Shown here: positions 55,280 to 64,000 of the stretch, piece by piece
How the letters are laid out: the number at the start of each line of letters is the position of its first letter
How positions within the stretch are numbered: the first letter of the stretch is position 1
Origin: Geosiphon pyriformis
Lineage: Eukaryota > Glomeromycota > Glomeromycetes > Archaeosporales > Geosiphonaceae
Length of the DNA stretch: 64,000 bases
Direction: 5' to 3'
Assembly (NCBI GenBank): GCA_016748015.1
Contig: JAAOMT010000328.1
Location: 450,955 to 514,954 of the forward strand
Notes under the pieces: model-generated
The model's database searches: none
What the model saw: the letters and a program-made list of their open reading frames with translations, nothing else
Told to the model about the DNA's origin: nothing
Made by a program: the position numbers and the translations under genes

Positions 55280-57260
55280 ACAATAAAATCACAGAGTGCT
55301 TAGGAAGAACAGTTAACATTGAAGCAGCAAGAGAAAACTTCTATACAGAATTATTTCAACATACTAGCTTACCAAGAAACTACAGTTTTGCACCAATTAT
55401 TAGGGAAATCAATCAAACTATTAAAAGGTATACACAACAATAATTCCCCATTACCTATGCAGATAAAGGCAAAGGAAGATTGCAAACCACAGCAGTAACA
55501 CCAAAACAAATCCAACCACCCAATTGGAAAAAAACCCAAGTTGAATTACCCATTAATCCATTATATCATTATACACTTAGAAGTGCTATCAACATCTCAT
55601 TAACAGATGTGTCTACATCAAATGCAACATTAACCTTTGAACACTTCCTATTTCAAAGTAAACAACGAAAAGCAGAGTTATTAGGACCATATGGTGATTA
55701 CTTTGAAGGATTTAAATCGCGATTGTCAATGCCATCAGAATTCCAATCACCACCATTGCAGCCAGATTTTGGAACTACGAGTTCCTGGGAATTAACAGAA
55801 TTGGAAAAAAAACAGGAAGAAGAAAAAGAATCTGAAGATCAACCAAAATCCAATCTCAGAAAACCCAAAAATCAAAACTCCGAATTTTCAAACACAGCAC
55901 AATTAGAACAATTGAAACCCCAACATTAATAATCAACAACACTTACCTTCAGTAATTATGATCAATCCATTCCCAGCTCCACCAATCAACGAATGGCAAC
56001 AACAGCCACTTCAACCACCTCAACTATCACAACAGCCACTTTTACCACCACAACAACAACAATTTCAACAAACCAACTTAGATCCAATGGCATACACACC
56101 AATAGTCAAACTAGAAAAATTCACCAGCAAAGAGAACAATGTCCAAGTATGGCTAAATGATGTGAAGAAAGCCATTGCAGCTAATGACTGGAATAATGCC
56201 AGAGCCATGCAAGCCATCTCATATTTTCTCTAGGATACTGCTAATTTATGATACCAAAGCCTGGTCAACAAATCCCAAGATTTCAATGCATTCAAAATAA
56301 AGTTCTTAAGATACTTTAGCAACAATAACAGCATTAACAGGCTAGCAAACACCTTCACTACCATCAAACAAGGAGAAAATGAAGCAGTCACTACTTACTT
56401 AGGTTGCTTCTACAGGAATCTGTGCCAAATTCAAGTCATCGACCCCAATTATTTCACAGTAGTCCAGATCCTAAATCAGTTTATTCATGGATTATACAGT
56501 AGTATCCTACAACACATATGTCCAATGCATCTCATCAATTTGCAAGCAGCTGTCACAAATGCCAGAGATTTTGAAGCCACTGAACTTAAAGCTAACCATG
56601 CCCAAGCCATTAATCTAGTAATGAATGGATCATCTGAATTGGATTTCAAATTGAAACAATTTAATGATTTCATCAATCAGAAATTAGAGAGATACTTAGC
56701 TGACAATCATGCAATTTATCAACCACCATAACAATACAATAATTCTAGAAACACAAATTGTTTCCAGAATTAGTCGCATCCATCATTGTTGACCAATTAA
56801 CAGTGGTAACAGGAAATGCGTGTTTGCCACTATTGTAGTAAACAAAGACACCTACAAATTAATTGCCGCTATTGCTTAAATAACCAATGATCAGGAAATC
56901 AATATTGAAACTCTGATTGCCAGTTTCACATTCCGAATAACCTACCAAACTCAGAGCCATACCATCAAAATTACTTACCTATAACACAGCAGTCACCTTA
57001 TCAACTACCAATATATCAAATACCAATTTATCAACTGACAATACCAGCAATTTATCAGCCACAGCCACAACCCATTTATCAGCCGCAGCCCCAGATAATA
57101 TATTAGCCCCAACAAATTCAAACACCACCACAGAACTTACTTCAAAATAGAACCTAAAGACCGAGATTGACCCAACAAAGCTGGAGATTGTTGATGGTAG
57201 TCTATCAATCAATCCTCAATTCCATGACACAATCATTAGGCTCTTGACAATGGAATTCAG
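55280..57260 (+). pseudogene. gag, element H, continued (before G)
   Basis: Resumes NKITECLGRTVNIEAAREN after F. 55480-55929 is an open Gln/Glu/Lys-rich linker. 55958-56233 opens with a Pro/Gln-rich stretch, then YTPIVKLEKFTSKENNVQVW and KKAIAANDWNNARAM. After a stop come FLRYFSNNNSINR, LERYLADNHAIYQPP and a zinc knuckle CHYCSKQRHLQINC (56825-56866). The Tyr/Gln/Pro-rich tail runs to about 57200. It is cut at 57260 by element G; protease and the rest of H are outside the window. Confidence 0.83.
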
Positions 57261-58147
57261 TGTTACAGGTAATTATTTGGGGTTTCAAAGCAAATAACAA
57301 ACCCATAACTTGGTGCTCAATTGATTGATAATGCTGGTAATACTAATATGTTAGTTGTATCTGAAGGTTTTGGAGTTGAGTCCTTTGTATAATGAACAGA
57401 GATTCTTTGTTAATGTTATTTGCAGTTAGTTTGTGTAAGTTGTTTCCCAATTTCTTTTTCAGCTTGGTGGCTGGATTTATTCTGGCAGTTATGTCTTTCT
57501 GGTAAGCTATCCGATAATATATATAATGCTACCCTTATCTCTAGATTTTTTACCAGGCTATCCATAATGTCAATAACTCAGTGCTTTTAATCAATTAGTA
57601 TACAACAAAATCAAATAAAAGAAATAAAAGAAAATAAAGAAATGTAGGAAATAAGCCAAGACAATTTGCAAGTTAGTATTCTGTCAATAGCTGTGATTAA
57701 AAGCTATTGTTCCAGTATGGCTAAGTATTAATTACTATTAACATGAAGTGTTGATACTGGAGAGTAAATTGAGATAGTAAATAATTATTTATTGATATTT
57801 GTGATGTAGAAAGTTTCTAACTGATAGATTCTGCTTTTTTTCTACTTTTAACACTACCATTATATATACATAATTGATGTTCTATAAGATCACTCACATT
57901 CCTGAGTGATGTGCTATAATTTCTTGAGCAATGCTCACATTGCTAAGCAATGTGTCATATTTTTTTGACATTGCTCCACATTGCTGAGTGATGTGCCTTG
58001 ATTTCTGACATTGTTCTACATTGCTGAACAATGTGCTATAATTTCTGACATTGCTTCATATTGCTGAGCAATATGCTCATGTACTAACTACTACTTTGTC
58101 TATTGGTCTACTATTTTCTATAACTGTTTTCTTTTTTATAAGTAATA
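57261..58147 (-). mobile_element. 3' LTR of element G
   Basis: Minus-strand start TATTACTTATAAAAAAG after the polypurine tract, end CCTGTAACA at 57261. Palindromic block of about five units at 57890-58085. G's 5' LTR lies beyond the window, so its duplication (left flank TCAG) cannot be checked. Confidence 0.87.
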
Positions 58148-58161
58148 TTATCTCCTCCTTT

Positions 58162-58796
58162 TTAATATTGAGCTTCATCAAAATCTTTGTTTTGAATTAA
58201 TTCTAATACTTCTTTTTCAAGTATTGTTTGTTCAACTCTGTTTCTTACGTCTTCTACTTATGTATTGTTCATTCTTCCCCATTGGTTAATGGTTATGGTT
58301 TCCATGTTAGAGTGTAACAGTATTTCCAGATAGTTCCAAAATATGTTGTGTAGTTAGTACATTGTTCTAACATACAGTGTTGAATTTGTTTTCTTTCTGA
58401 TAAATTCTTCAATTTGTTGTATTATATCTTGGTTGAATATTCTCTTGGATTTGTTAATATACAACTCTTGAATATTCAACTTTTGACCTAGCCAGTAATA
58501 GCAATATGACATTGGAAGTTGTTCTGTCCATTGCTTCTAATTTTTTTTTGTAAGCTCTTCTGTTGGTGCCATAATAAGTATTTTCCCAAAAGTGTTCTTC
58601 ACTTTTTTCATTAAGTTATCTGTCCAGTTTTTATTGTTCTTTGTTAATCACTGATATGGTGTATTTTTTGTCTTTCTTTGGGTGTTTCAATAGCAAATTA
58701 TTTGGTTGTTAATAACAATTTCCATATCTAACTGTTGTTCACTTAAGGCTTGGAACAATTGTTGAGCTATAGTGTAGATATGATCTGGTATTTCCA
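58162..58796 (-). pseudogene. Post-integrase ORF, element G
   Basis: ATG at 58796: MEIPDHIYTIAQQLFQALSE. Then NWTDNLMKKVKNTFGKILIM, EQLPMSYCYYWLGQKLNIQ and FNQDIIQQIEEFIRKK, ending NKDFDEAQY with TAA at 58162. The length is not a multiple of three, so at least one indel, plus several stops. Best evidence, with F, for the true ATG of this ORF. Confidence 0.65.
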
Positions 58797-58949
58797 TTTT
58801 TTTTGGTTGCTTCCATTACATATACTGTGTTTTTATATACTTTTTTGCTTGTTCAATTTGACGTGTTTGGTTCAATAACTATGATTAGTTCCAAATCTTG
58901 TGAAATCTCATCTGGTTGAACTAGTATTCTTTGTACTTCCAGTTGTGGA

Positions 58950-60266
58950 ATGTTATTGGTAGACGATGATGTTATCTGGTGATATGGTTTCAGTCGATCA
59001 CCATGTGTTGCTTTTGCTAAGATTTTGTTGTCCTATCTTAGTTTATAAGCTCCATTTCCAAGAATTTCTTCTATGTAAAATGGTCCGTCCCATTTGGGGT
59101 CAAATTTTCTACTCCATTGTTTTTCCACTTTGGTGCAATGTAAAAGTACTTTGTTTCCAATCTTAAATTCAACTGGTTTATCTATTAATTAGTTATTATG
59201 TCATTCTTTTTGCTTTTCTTGTGACTTCTGGATATTGTCAGTTGCCCTTCGTCATTTGTTTTCTAAAGTTTCCATCAAGTCATATGTTCTTCTTAGCAAC
59301 GTTTCTTGAAAATTCTTTTCTGTTATTGGCTCTGTTAAATATATCTTGACTTCTATTTCAACTGGTAATATTGCTGTTCTACCGTATACTAATTTAAATA
59401 GTGTTGCTTGTGTAGTGTTCTGCTTTATTGTTCGATAAGCAAATAGTACTGATGATATAAACAAATTTCATTCATCCTGGTTTTCTTAACTAATCTTGGC
59501 AACTGCTTTACACAATGTTCTATTGAATCTTTCAACTAGTTCATTGGTTTGTGGGTGGTATGGTAATAACAGTAGTCTTTTAACTCAAAATCTTTGACTT
59601 AATTCTGCCAGTGTTTTGTTCACAAAATGAGTTCCTTGATCTGATAGTAGTTCTTTTAGACATCCGTGTTGACAAATCAAATCTTGATGGATGAATTCAG
59701 CAACGGATTCTGCATCTGCTTTTTGAATGACTTTTGCTTCTGGTCATTTAGTGAGATAATCCATAGCTACTACAATATATCTGTTGCCTCTGCTGGTGAT
59801 TGTTAATGGTTCAACTAAGTCAATTCCAATGCAATTGAATGATTGTCCCACTTTGATTGGTCTTAATGGTTCACTGGGTCTTGTTCCTCCTATTCTCTGA
59901 CAAGCATCACAATTTTGAACATATTGAATGATGTCTGGATATATTGATGGCCAATAGTATCTTTTTCTAGTTCTTTCCATGATTGCTTCTTTATGAAAAT
60001 ATCCTACTGTTGGGTCTGAATGCATGTTAAATAATATTGTCTCTTTCTCTGGTTCTGTGATTACTTTAATTGGTTAATCTGAATTTCTTCTGTTCTTTTG
60101 GTAAAGTATATTTTGATGATTAATAAAATATTTTGATTGTTGTTTTATGTTTTTTTGTTTTTTTTGAGATAATTTCTCCTTGAACAATTGGGTATTTATA
60201 TAATGTTGAAGTTGTTGGTATTTTTGTATATTCATTTTTTTTTTTTATATATTTTTGGGTTGAAAT

Positions 60267-60267
<1 letters not shown>
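58950..60267 (-). pseudogene. Integrase, element G
   Basis: HHCC region MHSDPTVGYFHKE and CDACQRIGG (60025-59890). The core GIDLVE, LLSDQGTHFVN and NELVERFNRTL keeps the whole DDE triad. TLFKLVYGRTAILPVE follows, and an SH3-like tail at about 59180-58960. Stops near 59742, 59490 and 59465 split it. Confidence 0.86.

Positions 60268-60301
<34 letters not shown>
60268..60301 (-). repeat. 34-base poly-A (minus strand) inside G pol
   Basis: A run of 34 T on the plus strand, where C and F have five (TGTTTTTAGATTTG context at about 10990 and 48190). It lies between RNase H and integrase coding and shifts the frame. Expansion of an existing A-tract, real or a sequencing artefact. Confidence 0.9.
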
Positions 60302-60304
<3 letters not shown>

Positions 60305-61717
60305 TTTGTCTCATTCATGACAATCCGTCAGCATTTCTATTGTTTTTTCTCTTTTTATAATGTACTGTATAATTAAATGGTGAAAGTTTTATTTTCCATC
60401 TGGCATAGCAATTGTCTGCAAATTCTTGTTTCTGAATTGAAGTCAATCCTTTGTAATTGGTATAAACATCAAACTTTTGGCTCAAGTATTCTCTCCATTT
60501 TATAACTGCCCAATAGATAGCTAAGTGTTCTAATGCTGGAGTTTCATAGTTCTTCTCAGCTGGACTTAAGTTTCTACTGGCATAAGCTACTGGATGTTCT
60601 CTTCCATCTGGTTCTTTCTGTGACAGCATTGCTCCCAATGCTTGGCCAAATGCATTAGTAGTAATAATGAATGGTTTGCTGTAATCTGAATACATCAATA
60701 CTGGAGCTTGGATAAGTTTTTTTCTTAATATGTCAAAAGCTTTTTGCTGGGTTTCTGTCTATTCATACTTCACATTCTTTGTTTAGAGTTGGTGTAATAG
60801 TTGAGCTATTTTGGAAAAATTGTTGATAAAGCAGCAGTAGTATTTGGCAAATTCCAAAAATGCTCTCAATTATTTGGTACTGGAAAGTTCTTGACAATCT
60901 TTATCTTGTCTGGATCTGTTTTGATTCCATTTTTACTCACTACATGTCCCAAAAACTTGAGTTCAGTTTTTCCAAAGAAACATTTGGTTGCATTTAGTCT
61001 CAATCCGGCTCTTTTTAATCTTTCAAACACTTGTTGAAAATGATGTAGATGATCATCAAATGTTTTTGAGAACACATTAGTGTTATCCAAGTATACAACT
61101 ACTGATTTCCATAGTAGTCTAGTATAGACAATTTTCATGAACCATTGGAATGTTGCTGGGATGTTCATCAAGCCAAATAGCATGACTTCAAATTCAAAAT
61201 TCCCTTTTCTTGTGGTAAATGCTGTTTTCTCTTTGTCGGCTGGATCCATGGCTACTTGCCAGTAACCACTGTCTAGATTTAATGTTGAGAACCATTTATT
61301 TCCTCCAAAAGTGTCAAATAGTTCTTGGATCTTTAGAGTTGGATAGCTATTATCTTTAGTCACTCCATTCAGTTTTCAATAATCCACACAAAAGTGGATT
61401 TTTTCATTTTTTTTCTGGACTAGTACCACTGGTGATGACCATGGATTCATTGATGGCTGAATTAGCCTGTTGTCAAGCATCTGGTTGATTCCTTGACAAA
61501 TGATCTCATAGCTAGCTGGTGGTACTCTGTATGCTCTTTGCTTAATTGGCATTGCATCTCCAGTCTTGATCTGATGCTGGATGATGTTGGTGCAGTCAAA
61601 TTCATTTTCACTTGCAAAGATGTCATTGAAATTGTTGAACAACATTTTGGGCTGCATCTGTTGAAATGGATCTAAGTTGCTCATGTTCATTTGTTCCAAT
61701 TGTTCCAGTTGGAGCAA
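60302..61717 (-). pseudogene. Reverse transcriptase and RNase H, element G
   Basis: RT: MPIKQRAYRVPPASYEI, SYPTLKIQELFDTFGGNKWF, NLDSGYWQVAMDPADKEK, the active site VVVYLDNTNVFS (61095-61070, second Asp changed to Asn), LGHVVSKNGIKTDP. A deletion of about 10 bases near 60870 shifts the frame. RNase H at 60698-60315: FIITTNAFGQALGAMLSQK (first Asp changed to Asn), LEHLAIYWAVIKW, YTNYKGLTSIQ. Confidence 0.9.
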
Positions 61718-61729
61718 ATAACATTCATT

Positions 61730-62764
61730 TCATCTGTAGATGGTTTGTGATGTAATGTCCACATATCCACAAAGCTGTGGAAAATCTGGAATATGGTTTG
61801 GCAGTTGGTTCTCAACTTTGGTGGTTAAATATCCAATGATAGTTCTTTTTGGTATTTCAATAATGCATCTCATTGGGTTGTAGATGGGAATTTTGATATT
61901 TTTGGGGCTATTGGCTGATATGTAGAGATTGGTGAGTCCAATTTCTCCTGATTTGCAAATAGTAGCTTCTGCTTCAAACAACTGAGCTTGATTCTTTACT
62001 TCTCTCTTTATGGCTAACATATACTGGTCATATGGTAGAATGAAGATTGATTGATGAGTTGAAATAATTTCTCTTTTGTCAACAATTTCTTTCTTTGCCA
62101 TATTGACTAATATATCTATTCTACCTGTTAATTCAAATCCTTGTATCCCTCTAGCTGTAATCCCTAATTCTTTCCTGTTTTTCACTGATACTAACTGAGC
62201 TATTTTCACCAGAGGTAGGAATATTGCCTGTGCTATTTTTTTGTTTGGGTCTATGGTATATGCTTTTTCTGAATTATTTTGTAGCATAGCAATAATATTC
62301 CCTACATATCCTGCATTAATTATTTCTCCTTTGATGTTTATTCCTTTTTTTGCTAAACTACTTCTGGATGCTAGTTGAATCATTGTTGTTGCTAAGATTT
62401 TTAATGCTACTTTGAAATCAATGCAGATGTGCGAATGTGGTTCCAATTTAATGGGATTTTTCCCTGGATATCTCAGATCAAATCCTGCATCAGTATTGTG
62501 CACATACTCAGGCATGATATCTTCATTATTATCGCTGAATCATTTTAGTTCCTGCTCCTTGGTAAGGTCAGGAAGTGTGATAAATATTTTGGGATATGAA
62601 TCAGATTTTGAATTGTCATAATTTGTGTTGCTAATTGGAGTGGAGCTGGAACCATTGTTTTTATCATCATTGTTGTTGGAGTTTGAATCAGGATTGAAAA
62701 CTGATTTCAATTCTGATGTACAGCTGCTTATTGGTTTGTTTTTTTTTGGGATTGTGTAGATCAT
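61730..62764 (-). pseudogene. dUTPase domain with linker and spacer, element G pol
   Basis: Linker rich in Ser, Asn and Asp (62764-62540). Then motif 1 GFDLRYPGK, motif 2 ASRSSLAKKG, motif 3 GEIINAGYVGNI (Asp changed to Asn), motif 4 KKIAQAIFLPL, and motif 5 position RGIQGFELTGR. The spacer ISTHQSIFILPY to ITSQTIYR follows. 261 codons are open from 62515. One stop (about 62538) precedes it. Confidence 0.87.
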
Positions 62765-62779
62765 GCATGGTGGTGGATT

Positions 62780-63400
62780 GTAAATGAGGTCACACTCATT
62801 ACAATATTAAAAGTCACAAGGAATTAGGCAGTGTTGACATAGTCAAATATTCAATTGTTCTAAGTGTTGCTCTTGCTCTTCTCTTGTGGGTGCTAACTTC
62901 TGGTAGTGTTCATGAAATTGTTCTGGATCTAGAAGATTTATGACTAGTTCTGGATCCCAGTCAAGTTCTATGAATTCTGATGAGTTGTTTTTGATTTTTC
63001 TGATTTCTTCAGACAATGCTCCTTCTATCTTGGCCATTGTCATTCTCCAGATCTTGTTGTCATTGTATGGACAACTGTCTAATCGCTGCACAGCTCTTCT
63101 CCAAGCGGCTTCTATTGGAGTTTCTTTTTTGACCCAGTCACTGATAAGAATTGTGTATTAACACAAAGTGTTGTACGTTCTTCCTTAACCAGGAATATCA
63201 TTCCACATTCCTTCGTCAAGTAAGGTTTCACCACAAGCTAGGCAAGATTCATTGTTCCATTTTTCTTGTCTTTTCGGTTGTCTAAAGCATTCTATGACAC
63301 ATGTGCAGTAGTAGAATTTGGTTGCTGTTTGGTATTCCTTATCATTGTCATAGCATACATCTATTGACAACAATTTCTTGTCACAATTGACGTATATTAA
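62780..63400 (-). pseudogene. Cys-rich module, element G pol
   Basis: CDKKLLSIDVCYDN (about 63390-63345), CTCVIEC, CLACGETLLDEG, WNDIPG (63214-63197) followed by a stop, then a decayed CxxxC and YTILISDWVKKE. A helical segment KIWRMTMAKIEGALSEEIRK follows. A second Cys cluster CQHCLIPCDFxYCNECDLIYN lies near 62850-62785. It is the best copy for seeing both Cys clusters in one frame. Confidence 0.72.
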
Positions 63401-64000
63401 TTTGGGTTGGCAATAGTTTGACTGTTGTGATGGAGCATAAGTGTCTGGAATATAAGTATTGTTGGCTTGGATAGTGTCTTTTTCTTTTCCTTTCTCTTTG
63501 CCTCTTTCTTTTTCTTCTTCCTACCCCCAATTTACTGTCAGTTTGTTGTCGTCATTGTCAGTCCATGTCAGATTGTCAGTTTCTCAGATGAGTTCTTCTC
63601 TTTGTTTTTTTTTTACTGGCTCATCCCATAATAGTATTGGCAGCAGTTTATTGTGGTTATTGTCAGCCCACAACACTTGGTATGCCTCCCAGGTAGGTTT
63701 TGGTTTTTTTTCTTTCAGTTCAATCAATAGTGTAAAGAGATGATTTGATTTAAAGTGACCACAGATGGCTGGTACTCTTGTATGTTGGTTATGCTAACTG
63801 AGTTGAACCTCTTGCATGTTCCAGTCCATAACAGCACTGGCTTTGAACAACTAGTCATTGCCAACAAGGGCCTAGTACTGGGTGGCTTCCATTACCAGTA
63901 CCTTAATTAGTATAATGATGCCATTGACTTCTATGGGTAGATTGTCAATCTCTCCAATGGGTGTTTTGGTCACTTCATCGGCTGTGATAATTCTGATGCT
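63401..64000 (-). pseudogene. Retropepsin C-terminal part and linker, element G (runs off the right edge)
   Basis: From the edge: TPIGEIDNLPIEVNGII and MEATQY (stop), LVGND, MDWNMQEVQLS and PAICGHFKSNHLF end the protease. Then TWEAYQVLWADNNHNKLLP and a Lys/Glu-rich linker down to about 63430. The active-site Asp lies outside the window. Confidence 0.78.

Noticed and set aside
60268-60301. Poly-A tail of an inserted LINE or SINE
   Set aside because: Sequence on both sides continues the G pol without any inserted body or target duplication.

Overview
The window is a graveyard of nested retrotransposons from an AT-rich, CpG-poor eukaryotic genome. Every coding region I can recognise belongs to a retroelement; I find no convincing host gene, tRNA, rRNA or CRISPR array. 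The pol architecture of the main family (aspartic protease, Cys-rich segment, dUTPase, reverse transcriptase, RNase H, integrase) and the style of the LINEs match, from memory, repeats annotated in arbuscular mycorrhizal fungi (Glomeromycotina, for example Rhizophagus or Gigaspora). That placement is an inference and was not tested by a search.

Layout. 1-2881: remains of a minus-strand Ty3/Gypsy element (A), with a solo LTR inside its gag, two minus-strand LTR pieces and an RT/RNase H scrap. 2882-20669: a plus-strand Gypsy element (D) with LTRs at both ends. Its gag is replaced by a LINE-ORF1-like block, and its integrase is split by a complete minus-strand Gypsy element (C, 8025-18797) flanked by the 4-bp duplication ACAT. 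20674-28141: a 5'-truncated plus-strand Gypsy element (E) carrying protease, Cys-rich, dUTPase, RT, RNase H and integrase segments, a 988-bp solo LTR inside the integrase tail, and an open post-integrase ORF. 28590-35085 and about 36000-42874: two RNase H-bearing LINEs (L1 plus, L2 minus) lying tail to tail around a very AT-rich spacer. 42900-44250: a second AT-rich block. 44251-64000: a plus-strand Gypsy element (H) broken in gag by a complete minus-strand relative (F, 45278-55279, duplication ACAA) and again by a third minus-strand copy (G, 57261 to beyond the window).

How the genes work together. In C, E, F and G the order is gag (seen in C and F), retropepsin, a Trp/Lys/Glu-rich linker, a Cys-rich module with an invariant WNDIP motif, dUTPase, a beta-rich spacer, RT, RNase H, integrase with a C-terminal SH3-like part, then a roughly 210-codon ORF of unknown function just before the polypurine tract. 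All copies are decayed by stops, frameshifts and transition-type changes at catalytic residues, so none looks autonomous. The most original observations are the Cys-rich module and the post-integrase ORF, both conserved between the distant subfamilies C/F/G and E.

Assembly caution: both 20-N gaps (13874-13893 and 33788-33807) are flanked by the same sequence on each side (811 bp and 303 bp). These are unmerged contig overlaps, not biological duplications.
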